Below, in pieces: positions 34,827-46,806 of a stretch of 64,000 nucleotides of DNA; position 1 is the stretch's first letter, and each line of letters starts with the position of its first letter. The stretch comes from Isoetes taiwanensis (lineage: Eukaryota; Streptophyta; Lycopodiopsida; Isoetales; Isoetaceae). The position numbers and the translations under genes are program-made. Under the pieces are notes generated by a model that made no database searches, had not been told where the DNA came from, and saw nothing but the letters and a program-made list of their open reading frames with translations. Location: positions 2,038,032 through 2,102,031 of the forward strand of contig JAJEKV010000027.1 of NCBI GenBank assembly GCA_021234155.1, given 5' to 3'.

Positions 34827-36194
34827 TTATGCATTATATAAATTATAAATTTGTTTCCATGGCTTATAGAACACAACTTGACGTCCATTGATATCTTGTT
34901 TAGGTCTATTGTTACTACCCTGCAATCAATGCATTTACATAGTTATCAATAAGAATCCAAACTCACAAAAAATGTGAAAATAATTAGATAATAATAAAAA
35001 GAATATTTCATTTATTTTCACTTCACATGGAGAAGATGATACCTGCTTAGCATGTTTGAACAATCGAAGCTGATTTGGAGATAACGTGTGAGGCTAAAAA
35101 AAAGGAAGGAAATATTAGTATTGATATCATTTTGCAAAAAAAAGATATTTGATGTGGATTACCTTAGCCACAATGTTCCAAATGACACCTTCAGTGTATG
35201 GTGAAGTGGTGAGTGATCCAGAGTAGCGATAGTAACTCTCGTTATCTATGTTTAAAGCTCTGGGATCAACATAGGGAACTTTGATCTCTTCATTGGGGAG
35301 AAGTTCTGCTAAATGATCCTGGAACTGCCACATTCTTATTTTAATCAAATATGCGTGTATCTTCCACTCATTATTTTCAACTAATTATACCTGGTTGATA
35401 AAAGTGTTCTCGTGTCCTATATTATAAAATATTCCCACCACTGCAATCATTTTAGAGTCCTTAGTTTTATGGACTAGATGGGCTTCCATTGGAAAACTAA
35501 GAAAAGATGAATCAACCAGTTAGGAAAAGATGAAACAACCAGTTTTTTTGTACAATAATATCGCAACTTGAAATTGTTCAATTTACCTCTTGTTATTTAC
35601 TGTGTGCTCGCTTGGAATATGAATATGAAAATTATATAAATCATAATTTATCCCATCCAAGATCAAAGTACCGGATCCGCTAGGAAATTCCAGCTTATAA
35701 AAGAGAACAACATATGATGAGTGTAAGCAATTTTACCTTTTCCAAATAAAGTTGAGGTCAATAAGTCTTACTTCAACTGTATGATTGAAACTGGTCAAGT
35801 TGGCACTTGTGCAATAATAATTTGGCTGTAGAGATTTGAAAATGCAAGATGGGATACCTGCACTAGTTATAATATCTATTGGAGATTGAAATTTGGCAGA
35901 GAGGCAAAGTTCATATTCCTGCTTCAGATTTCCTCCATTCTTAGAATCCTTCATACCGTTGGAATAGTCATGCTCTGTGCAAAAGTTAGAAATGAGAAGT
36001 AAAGAAGAAGGAAGCATTATACACACACAAATAGGACAAGAATCGATGTTATTGATGTGCAAACCTTGTAAAGAATTAACAAAAGGAGTAAATGCCAAGC
36101 CAAGTATAACTACTAAAAGAGCAGTCGCCATAGTTGTAAGTAATAAGTTGTTAATAAAACTAATCGAATGCTTTCTTTTGATAGAAGAAGTCAT
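34827..36194 (-). CDS. Alpha-carbonic anhydrase, secreted, seven exons
   Basis: Alpha-carbonic anhydrases interconvert CO2 and bicarbonate with a zinc held by three histidines. Exons on the minus strand are 36194-36065, 35974-35772, 35693-35587, 35496-35391, 35324-35163, 35093-35043 and 34919-34827. All introns are GT-AG, the phases agree, and the spliced frame is 852 nt (283 residues), normal for plant members. Residues about 15-41 are a hydrophobic signal peptide. QSPIDI lies at about 73-78, the zinc ligands fit His134, His136 (FHIH) and His153 (EAHLVH), the proton-shuttle position fits His108, and LTT lies at 220-222. Oddities: the usual HWG is NGG, the usual HWH is HIH, and the Cys of TTPPC is Tyr (SPY), so the usual disulfide with Cys67 cannot form. 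It is likely expressed, but its activity is uncertain. The start could also be Met22. Confidence 0.85.
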
Positions 36195-36646
36195 GAACTC
36201 CCAAAGGATGTTAAAATCCTTGTCTTATCACTTTAATTTCAATGGCCTATATTTTACGCACAAATACAATGTGGTGCTTGAGAATAGAATAGTGCTATCT
36301 AGATTGTTCGTACATGTTAAATTTGTTAAGAACGTGATCCACACTGCAATATGGTCCTCGTGTGCAATGTCAATAAAGTAGATGTTATCAAACATCACTT
36401 ATTATACAAGCCGGAAATGTGGTGGCAATACCACTGCCATTTTTTTTACTTTATGCTAGAAAAGAAGTTATTGTGTATGGAAGAATAACAATAGACAAGC
36501 ACACCTTATCTTCAAGCACAAAAATTACATTTTATGTGAATAATAGCTTTATCATGGCCTAAGGAAAAACTATATGTGAAAATGTTGCTCTAACCTATAT
36601 TATTTGCAAAAGAATAAGTTATTTGCATAGGTACGAAATAAGGCAG

Positions 36647-36800
36647 ATTGAACTCTCCACCTCACACGCACCATAATATTAGACTTATTATCTTGATTTC
36701 TACACTGGCACATCCTATGTATCTGTATTGAACTCTCCACCTCACACACACCATAATATTAGACTTATTGTCTTGATTTCTACACTAGCACATCCTGCAA
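36647..36800 (+). repeat. Two-copy ~80 bp tandem duplication
   Basis: The segment beginning ATTGAACTCTCCACCTCAC at 36647 repeats from 36727 with a few substitutions. The second copy carries a short insertion (GCAAGAATAGC) before the shared ATGTATCTGTA. Confidence 0.85.
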
Positions 36801-36933
36801 GAATAGCATCATATGTATCTGTACTGGGATGTAACCCTATGTGCTTATTGCTTTGCAATATGGGGTAAAAAGGCAATGACTTCCATTCTATATAAAGACT
36901 CTATTGGTAAGAATTTTGTCATTTTAATATGTA

Positions 36934-37512
36934 CTAGTTATGGTGCCCGGCGTTGCCGGGCTTTAGTAGTGATTTGGAAGGGTGCCTTTGTTTGTTTGGT
37001 AATTTTATGAAGATGGTTTTATAGTTAGGTGCCATTGGTGTAATGTGAAAGAAACAATTATTTTCAAAAGTAGACATATTTTCACGTTGGGGATTGACAG
37101 TCTTGGCACGATGTTTATTAGTTGAGAATAGTAGAAGCAATGTAGAAATGTGACTGGAACATTTCAATTACATGTGTCTTGTAAAGATAAATTGAACTGT
37201 GAAGATAATTTGACAGAGCTCCATGGAACAGTCAATATATTCCTTGGTAGTCAAGAAGTTTTATCAATATGCTGAATGTGGATGTAGATGTTCTTGTTAT
37301 GGTTAGAAAGATGCTTATAAAATAGCATGAAATGTCCATAGCCTATCGCATGCTTTTAGTGCAGGAGATTTGTGTACAGTTTGGAAAAGACATGTTGATC
37401 TCAAATTGACTGAGCTACTTAAAATCCAACAATATGTCACAATCCCTAAGAGAAATATTGAATGTGAATTGTAAAGCCCGGCATTGCCAGGCTTTACAAA
37501 TTTTATTGTAGA
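36934..37512 (-). mobile_element. Short nonautonomous Helitron-like element
   Basis: On the minus strand the element starts TCTACAATAAAA at 37512, preceded by A, and ends with a GCCCGGC-AAC-GCCGGGC hairpin (36945-36961), a seven-base spacer and CTAG (36937-36934), followed by T. A-TC...CTRR-T with a hairpin about ten bases before the end is the Helitron signature, with no target duplication. A second palindrome with the same core (37471-37497) lies near the 5' end. It is 579 bp with no coding capacity. Confidence 0.65.
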
Positions 37513-37679
37513 TAGCTTTTAAGTTGAAGACACGTACAATTCTCGAGCTGCGACTCGCATGACACAACAACGCCCGAAAGAAGAGAACTTCCCGTCGATC
37601 CGAGATGAAGGCTCAAGAATTGCCCCATAGTGGAGGAATGCCGAGGTAGAAGCTTAGACGAGAAGGATAGGAAGAGATA

Positions 37680-37850
37680 CGAGAAAGATAGGAAACGCCA
37701 GAAGGGATGCGCCAGAAAGGTCAACGCAGCCAAGGTAGAAGAGAACCGAGAACGATAAGAAACGCCAGGAAGGGATACACGCCAGAAAGGTCGGTCAAGA
37801 GAAACAAGAATGATAGGAAATGCCACGAAAGGTCAACCCATGCAAGAGGA
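37680..37850 (+). repeat. Three imperfect ~60 bp repeats
   Basis: Units start near 37680, 37742 and 37800 and share GATA(A/G)GAAA(C/T)GCCA, then GAAAGGTC. The second and third have diverged. No coding role is seen. Confidence 0.6.
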
Positions 37851-38059
37851 AGCCCCTCCGCATGAGAGCATAGAACATAAAACCAAAACACCGGCCGAAT
37901 GGATGGGGCTTTTCTATTCCTCCCAAAGTAATTACAATGGTAGAGAGTGGGTAGCCGATATCGCAAGCTACCCAAAAACAAAAAATACAGGAATATCCAA
38001 ACCATAACACTCGACCCCAAAATACAAAAAATATATCATAGATGTTTGGCTAGTGTACC

Positions 38060-38185
38060 GCCTATTTATCGCCGGATTAAAAACCCTCGCCTTTCGGTTT
38101 TCGAGGAAAAACCTAGCGATAAGCTCCCAGGCGTGGGCTTAGACACGCCGGCCGCTAAACTTCCCAAAACCCACGCCCAAAAGAA
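38060..38185 (-). mobile_element. RTE-like LINE 3' hairpin region (diverged)
   Basis: The minus strand reads GGTTTTTCCTCGAAAACC, then GGGTTTTTAATCC, the double-hairpin layout of the other RTE-like tails. The downstream TCTCCGTGGACG block and simple-repeat end are not found, so this is a diverged or truncated copy. Confidence 0.45.
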
Positions 38186-38344
38186 ACCAACGTTAGGGCA
38201 ACGCCTGCACTGCAGATAAGACCACAAAAACACAATAGAGAAGAACAAAAACCTCGAAAAAAAGCGAGGGTCGATTAAAAGCCGCGGTACACGCTTAACA
38301 ACATATATAAACAAAATACTTAAGGGAGGGAGGGAGGGAGAGCA

Positions 38345-41300
38345 TAGAACATAACCCGAAACATCACGGGCTAAGAGAAAAGCCGATGAGAAGTCAAGGC
38401 TTAATGCAGAAGAAATAGCGATCCCCTAACCGGATGAGAGGTTCAAATGCATGCAATGCATGCAGGCAACGATGCAACTCTTGCATGCTCGTTCGCTCGA
38501 GAATCATGGAATCCGCCTGACGACCGCATAGCTTGCTAAATTAATCCTTTCTCTATTAATATTTAGTTGCATAACATGGTTGGAAGCTTAGGATTCAGGT
38601 CGTTAGGACTTTATATTCAATAATGTTTGAACTACCAAATAAGCTTTATTTTACTCTGAGAGTCTAAGGTACCAACAAAACTAAAGTACATGCATATGCC
38701 ATTGTGAAATTGGAAGATCTAATACATGGTTATAGTTATAGTGGTTTGTGGAAGCACATATCATGCATCTACAATAGAACCCGCCATTGAATAAAGTATA
38801 CCTAAGAAAAACTTGCCAAAAGAAGGGTACCGTTGGTTTGGCCAAAGACAAAAAAGACACGTGCACATTCTTAATGGGCTACAAAATGGATAAGCACCAA
38901 GCCATTTGATTAGACCAAACACATGGTTATAGTTGTAGTGGTTTGGGGAAGCATATATCATCCGTCTACATTATTGAACTAAGATAACTAAGAAAACTTG
39001 CCAGAGAAGGTATCACATTGACAATGGAGCAATGTGAAAGGAAGTCTTAAGCGAATGAAACTAAGAACCTACAACATAATAGAAAAGTTACTTGCAAGAA
39101 TATGTGAATTTTGCATCCTATCTAGGTGGGATGTAAGCCCCTTGGCCATCGTATTCAAGCAGATAAGAAAGCAAAGAACATATGTCACCCCTAAAACTCC
39201 CATTGGTAATTCTGCAAAAGAAGCACTGTATAACATGAAGCAAAGATTGTGTAGTTTGCACATAAATCCCTTTTTAAAATAACAGTACCTTGACATCCTT
39301 TGAGCCTTTATTGGATGGAAAAAATGAAAATAATTAGACAGATATAATATAGATGAAGACATGCTTGCAAATTCTTTATTTTATCCTCTTATATGGTAAT
39401 CGCCAAGCTATCTATCTAATTAGAATTTGTAATCGCCATGCTATTTCTACAAAATAGAAGTGCTATTTCTACAAAATAGAATCCCCGATTACAAAGGCCA
39501 CATTACCGCCACGGGATACATAATTAAGCTTGCCGAAGCTTGCATCGGCCTTCACTACATCGCAGGCATATCAACGTGCATATCACATTAGAGCCAAGAC
39601 CTTTTTTTGTCAAAATAGCACCCATGTTATAACCGTGATATTAAATACACTTTTCACATGGGTTTTTCATTTTGCCGCAAATTTTTTTATTTGATATGCA
39701 TGCAATAGAGAACTCAGACGCAGGATAATTCGTGCTATGATAGCAATGCTATCACGATACATATGGTTCATCTGGATCGATGCGCATATATCTCCGAACA
39801 TGTATTAACAATGATGCCGTAAGAACATACGTCCTAAGCCCGCAATTTTCTAGTAAAACAATGAATGTAAACATTAATAAGGACAAATGAAAAACTTTCA
39901 AAGCATCGGGAGTTATTTTAGCAAAGGGACAGGAAAAACTTTCAAAGCATGGGAGCTACTTTATCGATGTGCTCCATTGGTCAGTCCACAAAGGTCAGCA
40001 TGAGTTACACGCTAATTCTTTAAGACTTTGCTCAATTGCCCTAGATCCGGCAATGATGTTGTGAATGCATAATCCGCACACTAATCTGCCGAGATATATC
40101 AAATGCAATCAAATGCAAAATGTGAGAATAGCCCAACCGCATCAATATCACAAGAATATCGAAGTCCATAGAGTTCTCAGATTCATTTCGACTTTTGTTG
40201 CGATGCTCGCCGCATGTTTGACTTCCCTCGTATCATGCCATTATACAAACGTAAAAGTAAGATTAACTTAAACTAAAGATGGGAAGTCTAACCCTAAAGC
40301 TAAATATTTACCCCGCATGAAAAATTCAAAACTATAAGCAAATGAGAGAACATGAATGCAAACAAATGAAATAGAATAAGTGACAAAATACTGTTGTTGG
40401 CAACATCAAGGTACTTTTAAGCTAGCTGCTAAATAATCAAATCTAATGCAGTATAGAAGATGGAGATACAAAACTTGCATTCAACCTTGACCAGGCCTAA
40501 GCATAGAAGAATGATATAAAGCTGTTGAGTCCCAAATTGGCACAAAATTTTTTAGACACTTGTGGTGGCGGTGAGTACGTTAGACACCTTGGTGAAATTG
40601 CTTTGTGGATATGCGCCATCGTTGCAACAAAGCCGGTGGCACCTACATGACAGATAAATAGATGGCAGACCACCGATGAAAACAATGAATTCGAAGAGAA
40701 AGCATAGAATTTTCATTGCCACGAAGAATAATGCCTAAACCCGAAAGCGCAAGCGGGCACCGAGGTCGCTAGTAGAATCATCTGAATTTGAAAGCGGCGA
40801 AGGTAGGCGCAAAGGTCTAGGAAGACTCACTTCACGTGCTCTCGTGGATCGTTATAGCAGCCACCATCTCGCCCAAGACAATCCTCTTTAACACTCCAAA
40901 GATCCACATCATTCTCGCAATGATTAAAAGATAATAAAAGTATTAGGATTATTGTCACACCGCGATCCATATTCTAGCACATATCAAAGGTGTTACAGTC
41001 TAAATCTTTTAAGTAATAATCGAACATACGCCTTGAGCCAACTACATATGCTATCTTATTATGTCATAATCTAAAAGTATAATTATTTACAAAAGAGGTA
41101 TACATCTAGAATAAGCAATAATATAAATTCTAGAGAATAACGTGGTCTTTAGTGTGAAAGGCGAGACATGTGAAAAAGGAACAAACACTAAGCAAGCTAA
41201 AGACAACAACATGTTTAAAAAAATGGCAATTTTATAAAAACAAACACTTACAAAGCAACGAAGTCCGGAGTTGATCAAGATCATGAATCCAAAGCTCCAT

Positions 41301-41479
41301 GGTGTCCCGCAGAATTTGAAATGGAGGCAAAACGGATTCTTTGTTAGCTTAGGGGAACTTCCACAATAGCTGTTGAATTCACATTTTCGGGCCACATCCA
41401 TTCCTTCTTTTTCTCGGAGCTCGTGCGGAGATATTTCCAAGTCGGCATTTCTTCCTCGAAAATTTGATAGGAATCATAC
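38345..41479. other. Gene-free interval with minor repeats
   Basis: No gene is supported. A 20 bp unit GCTATTTCTACAAAATAGAA is repeated in tandem near 39441-39481. A short GGGA tract lies just before this interval at about 38325-38341. The rest is AT-rich sequence with only short frames. Confidence 0.4.
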
Positions 41480-41610
41480 CAATTTGCCTACATCAATATC
41501 AAACTCATACTCTATATTGTGCCCAATTCTTGCATCCCGAACATCTATGTAAGAAATTTTAGCATCGCCCTTTTTCCAGCCAAGTTTTTCAGCAATAAAA
41601 TCTGCCGTAT
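41480..41610 (-). other. Probable exon of an unnamed plant gene
   Basis: After a TTTTTGAAG acceptor, 131 bp are open and read like protein: AEKLGWKKGDAKISYIDVRD, then an acidic ARIGHNIEYEFDID stretch. The exon ends at TTG before gtatga. The composition is clearly coding-like, but I could not link exons on either side in phase, and reading past the donor meets a stop at once. It may be an isolated exon of a decayed gene lying downstream of the ATG12-like locus on the same strand. Confidence 0.4.
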
Positions 41611-42728
41611 CTTCAAAAAGAAAAGACGAAAAATGGTAAGATAAGAAACCCAATTTGCAGAAAGAACTTCAAGCCAATTCAGAACAAAAAAAAAACTACC
41701 GAGACTACGTTAAGAGCTGTGATATCGGTCTTGGAATGACGATCAAGGTTACCAAAAGCTTGAAACGCAAAACTTCGAATGATAAGAATTAACAATTTGC
41801 TTTCCCGAGCCATACTGTCGCTGACGGATCAACCCAAGACCTGCAGAGCGAGATTGACCTTCTTTTTGTTCCATGCATCTCTGCACAAAATAAAACTGAC
41901 AATTTGACAACGGATAAGTATTATACGGAACTGAAGAACAAACCCTAACTCGCGCATTCGGGCTTTGAATCATTCTAATCCACTTCCACGGCTAGATCAC
42001 CACCTGTAATCATGCATGGACGAAGTTACCAAAAATAAGCTGGGATCCGATAATCATGCACAGAGCAGGAAATTTTTTCAAATCATACGAAAAAACAGAT
42101 CCCGATTTTTGGAGAATCGGGAATTTCTTTCGGCAGCCAAAACATTTAAAACCTTGGAAAAACTAACCCAGAAAAAAAACCCAAAAAGTTTTCGGAACCC
42201 CGGAAAAACCAAATTTAAACAATAGGATTATTGGACCATGTACAAAGACTATGCATCCTATATATCTATCCACTTTTGAAATTCATCATTTCATCCAGCA
42301 CTCTTTGGATGTATGTGATTAAAAATATTGAAATTTGTTGATGATATGGCAGTAGTGCCGGGTATTAAAATTATTTAAAAGGAGATATAATCCGACCACG
42401 AAGTGAACACGGAAAAATAAAAAGAGATGGCATATTATTTGCAAGAACAACAATTGAAGCACAATTAAGATGCTCATCCATTTTTGTGCAAGCACAATGC
42501 TGAACCATTCATATTTAGAGTCAGAATATTCTGGATTTTAGTTCTAAATTGTTGTAGATTCATATTAATGGAGTACTTGAATTCTACAGGTTGCCTTTTA
42601 AGCAACAATTGTAGAAAATTTTTAGTAGGGGCCTTTTCAGCACAAAATGTGTTATATAATTTTAGGCGTCATTCGGAGCTTGCTAATTTCTGGAAGTATT
42701 CCAAAAAACTGGGATGACCAATGGTCCT

Positions 42729-43716
42729 TTAGCCCCAAGCCACAGGGCATGCATAATTTACCACAAGCTTTCCATCTATTCCAAAGTTCTGTAATCAGTG
42801 AAACAGCTTGGTAAGCCTTAACAAATCAAAATTTTTATAAATTACAACAGGAAAAGAAGAAATCATACCTCAAATAGAATAAAAACGAGTTCATCAGGGT
42901 TTGGAGGGATGGCACTGTTTATGTAAACGAACTGCCAATAGACTAAAGAAACACAACCATGCTAATTATATCTCCTGAGAAGCCAAAGTAGGATCAAATT
43001 AGTGATAAGGTGCTAGACCAAGACATGGAAAATGCATCATTAATGCATTTAATATATGATGCTAGTGACGAAGAAGACAATGAGGATAATGCAGTCATTT
43101 CAAAAAACTACGAAGAAGTAGAAGATGCTCTATGAGGAATAAGAAAATGCGAATTATGGCAATCATTCCAATAAATGTATCAAATAGCTGGCAACGGACA
43201 ACTCAAATGATAAGCTCAAAATCTCAAGGGCTGCTTCCGCCCTTGAAAATTTTCATATCCTTTTACAGTTGTGGGCTCAGTCTGCTTGGTTGTCAGCAGA
43301 CATTTAAACTGACGCATGTATAGTGCCAAACATTGTTTTACCTTCTATAACTTTTTATCTAGGGACATGCTACTGGAAGAATAGAGATCACTCTGTAATT
43401 ATAAGGGAAAAAGCATTGCTAATAGACGCACATCAAGGGTAATGAAAAAGAAAAGACATCGTAATATATTCCAATGCTTACCACACTATCACGATGTAAT
43501 TGTTTGAGAAGAAAATCAATGACCTTTGCAAATTTTTTTGCACCTCCGACCTGAAAGGTAATCCATTGAAGGCATCATTAGTTCTTAAAACAGCAGTAGC
43601 TTATATATTCGAGAATTTTGAAAGAAAAGCAGAATTTAGCTCCAGAGGTAAAAGCGAATCACCTTAAACTTGGACATGACGATCTTGTTAGTTGACAGAA
43701 TGTTACATGATGCTGC
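42729..43716 (-). CDS. ATG12: ATG12-like ubiquitin-fold protein, C-terminal four exons
   Basis: ATG12 is the ubiquitin-like modifier joined to ATG5 in autophagosome formation. Exons on the minus strand are 43716-43663, 43550-43482, 42931-42869 and 42788-42729. All are phase 0 with GT-AG introns and end at TAA (42729-42731), giving 81 residues. KFAKVIDFLLKQLHRDSVF is followed by VYINSAIPPNPDELV and a closing NFGIDGKLVVNYACPVAWG. The C-terminal Gly needed for conjugation is present. The first 18 residues resemble the SKFK-ending segment before the KFAKVIDFL helix, but the usual first beta strand is weak or missing. A candidate upstream exon lies at 45166-45268, beyond a retroelement insertion. 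The gene may be functional with an unseen first exon, or a partly decayed copy. Confidence 0.75.
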
Positions 43717-43822
43717 CTGGGTGAAAACTAGTTTACATATTAGACTATTCTTTATGCCTGATCTAAAAACAAGTTGGAAAAGAAAGAATGGGGAAGAATC
43801 TCATCAAGATTCTGGGCTATAA

Positions 43823-45014
43823 TTTAATATTAGAAGTGGAGCGGTGGCGCAGCTAGGGCGGCAGGGTTAGGGCGGCTTCTTGCCGCCTCTCCAAATCGGC
43901 ACTGCTGCGGTGGAGAGAGATCTTTCTTGCTTCTCTGGAGCCAGGCAGGAGATCCTTACGAAGCTTTGGCGCAGCTGGTTGAAGATGAAGCGGTTTTCTC
44001 AAAGGTCTGATTATGCTGCAGAACCAGTTTCTTGCAGATTTCAAGAGCTTGTTTATCTTGGATTTGGGTCGACCGGGAGGCAGGTTTAGGGCATAATTTC
44101 CTTTGATTCTTTCGTGTATATTTATTTTTGGAGATCGTAGGTTCTTCCCTTATCTTTCACACTCTTTTACTGGCAAAGAGATTCAGATTGTATTTGCAGA
44201 CTGAAGAGGACATGGTATGTCATCCCTCTAGATTTCGTGAATTCTATATAACCTATAGTAGATTCTTTGTCAGAGAGTTGCATGAACTGTAATCTTGAGT
44301 AGGAAAGGAATTTTTTAAGAAAGCGGTACTCTTGGAGAATATTTTTATGTAAGTCTATCAAGGGATGAGCTCCTAGAGAATGGGCTTCGTGCCTAAGGAC
44401 TCCATGTCAGTTTTGCAATCTTGAGAATTCTCTGGGCGCCTCAAGTTATGTTCTGGCAGTTCTTTGATAGATTGGATTTACAGGAATGGATTGAGATGAT
44501 AATGCCGAGCTAGGGACATCCAAATGCGGAGATATATTATGCACCGGGCTTTTGAGAGAGGAGTTTGGCGGCTGGGCTTGTTCTAAGCCTAGCCAACTTT
44601 AGGATGACCGTATTTTCCCAACAATGCAGCATTGCATAAAGATCCCTCTATGGTGTCTATAGTCGGATCAGATCTTAGAGGGCAGTGAGTAGTGGCAGCT
44701 CTATGGAAGAGTGTGGCAGACTATTCTACAAAAACATGTCCCTTTATCTGGTATACTTTCTGTTATTTGTGAAAGCTTTTGTGCTTAATTTTATCAAGCC
44801 ATAAGAGGGCTATCTGATCTGCTAAAATATTTTCAACTTAACTCTTAAAGGAGTTTTGAATAAGCATCTAGCATGTGGGAAGCGAAGACGTTGAGGTATG
44901 CTCCTGTAGTAACTTCCCATATTGTGAATGCATGTACTCTTTTTATTCTGATAATATAAAAATTGGCACCTTCATGGTGTCCCCTTGCCTTCAAAAAAAA
45001 AAAAAAAAAAAAAA
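43823..45014 (+). mobile_element. 1.2 kb nonautonomous retroelement mobilised by L1
   Basis: The 17 bp AAGATTCTGGGCTATAA occurs at 43806-43822 and 45013-45029 and brackets the element as a target duplication. The 3' end is AT-rich, then CCTTCA and about 22 A, the same ending as the L1 copies. The 5' end is GC-rich (GGAGCGGTGGCGCAGC), like a LINE 5' UTR. I found no ORF1, RT or tRNA-like promoter, so it is an internally deleted LINE derivative or a processed transcript. It sits about 100 bp upstream of the first ATG12-like exon. Confidence 0.75.
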
Positions 45015-45165
45015 GATTCTGGGCTATAAAATTTATGTATCAAGCTGGGCTAACGAGGGGAAAGACCAGAATATCATGTTCCCGCTCCACAATTACAAAA
45101 GGCATAATTAATTCTAAAATGCGTCTAGCAAACAAGAAAATAAAAACTGCAGTAAATTTTCAAAC

Positions 45166-45268
45166 CTCCTGCTTGCCGGGCATAGATATTCTTTGTTTTC
45201 CCTTTCCAGTTCCTTTGCAAAGTATGTTTCCTGAGCTTTGGCAAAAAAGACATCCTTGTTCGCCTGAA
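45166..45268 (-). other. Candidate upstream exon of the ATG12-like locus
   Basis: A TTTGACAG acceptor and a weak gtttga donor bound 103 bp. One frame reads SGEQGCLFCQSSGNILCKGT and continues Gly/Lys-rich to KQE, ending in phase 0, which fits the phase-0 start of the exon at 43716. The Cys pattern (C-X2-C-X6-C) recalls a small zinc site, not ATG12. It may be a chance open segment. Confidence 0.25.
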
Positions 45269-46775
45269 CTGTCAAACATTAAGATTTAACATGAAAAAAC
45301 AGGACATTTCTTGAACTGTACTGCCCCCAGGCGTTATAAATTCTCAAGATTGCTTTGAAACGCTTGAATCAGACATTAGAAAACTCGATGAACCTGTGCA
45401 ATTCGGGTGAAGGCATTTGGCCTTTGCTTCAAAAGCAGAAAAGGGCGCACGATACAGAATGTCATAAGGAAAGTAGAAAAGAGGGTTTGGAAGGAAAAGC
45501 ACGATCTGGAAGCTGTTTTAAAGGGCAAGAAGCAATAGAAAATATGGAATAGAAAGAAAGATGGCAAAAATGTTGGCCTCCTTATCTACAACACAAGAAG
45601 CACACGAGCGGCACAAGAACCAAAGATGAAAGCCCAAAGCGCATAGAACCGTTAACCCTGATGCATTTAAGGATTTGATGCAGCCGGATTTGATGTCGCC
45701 AGATAATTTGGTGCAGTTGGATGATTTGATGTAGAGATGGAAGAGCATTCCCATCCTATCATAAACATTCCGATCTCACAGAAGAAACAGGAGGAAGCCG
45801 CTCCAATTAACACGGCGGGAAAAGGAGAAGCGGGATCAAGATCTTAGCCGCCAATTTTCTTCCGGTCCTGGATTACCTAAACCGCAGCATCCACAGAAAT
45901 GCATGGCCACATTGGTCCACAGAAATGCCTTGTGGACTGCAATGGCGCCCGGAGTTACAGATGCGGGGGGCAACGCGTCCGGCTATGGCCGGGACGTCGA
46001 ATAGTGCAAGAATGGATTGCTTGCAGAGCAAGAAAAGGGGAAGATTCACGTGTCAACCATACAATATTTTCTTTTAAAGATTTTAAAAATGAAGAAAAGA
46101 AAAAATGTACGTGTCAACCCCAGGGCTCTTCTCAGCCCAGGAATATTAGATATCGATTTTTTTGAGAACAAATTATACTGCATTACATAAGTAGTGAAAG
46201 CTAGAGGAATCGACATCAGTTTTGTCTTCAAATTCTAAACTTACTAGTATTTCTCTCAACCTCCAAGAAGAAATGGTAGTAAACATTTTGCTCAATCTCG
46301 CCTTGAACTTACATTAATTGTGTCCAGCTCTTTGTGAAAATTACCTTTGTCACTATTTTAGTAGGAGCAATAGCTGCCTGAATTCCTAAAGCTCATGTAA
46401 GAGTAGGACAATAAAATGTTGATCATGTTCAATTTGATAGTAGAAGTGCAATCAATCTCATTATTGAGAAACTGCGATCATTCTCATTATTGAGAAATTG
46501 CAATAGCAACTTGGCATCATAAAGCGTTCGTAAATGCTATGCTATCGAGTTAGCAAAATGGGACTATCATTAGTCCACAAAGTATCAACAAGGATATCAC
46601 ATCAATATTTGTGATCTAAATTTCCTCTAGAATTTGATGTTTAGCAAAAACAGGTGATGATCTAGGTGATTGAAAGGTGTTGGTACCAGTGTTGTCCCGC
46701 ATGTATGAAATATTTTATAAAAAACAATTTTGTATCGATACAAATGTTTTTATCAAGAACTTTTACATTTTCTTG

Positions 46776-46801
<26 letters not shown>
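46776..46801 (-). mobile_element. Poly(T) end of an unidentified retroelement
   Basis: A 26-base T run is followed by ACACAACAGCCCAACCC. It looks like the poly(A) end of a minus-strand retroelement, but the TTCA-poly(A) ending of the L1 family is absent, and no target duplication was found. Confidence 0.35.

Positions 46802-46806
<5 letters not shown>

Noticed and set aside
36065-36381. Plus-strand frame overlapping the carbonic anhydrase
   Set aside because: Antisense shadow of the alpha-carbonic anhydrase first exon and its upstream region.
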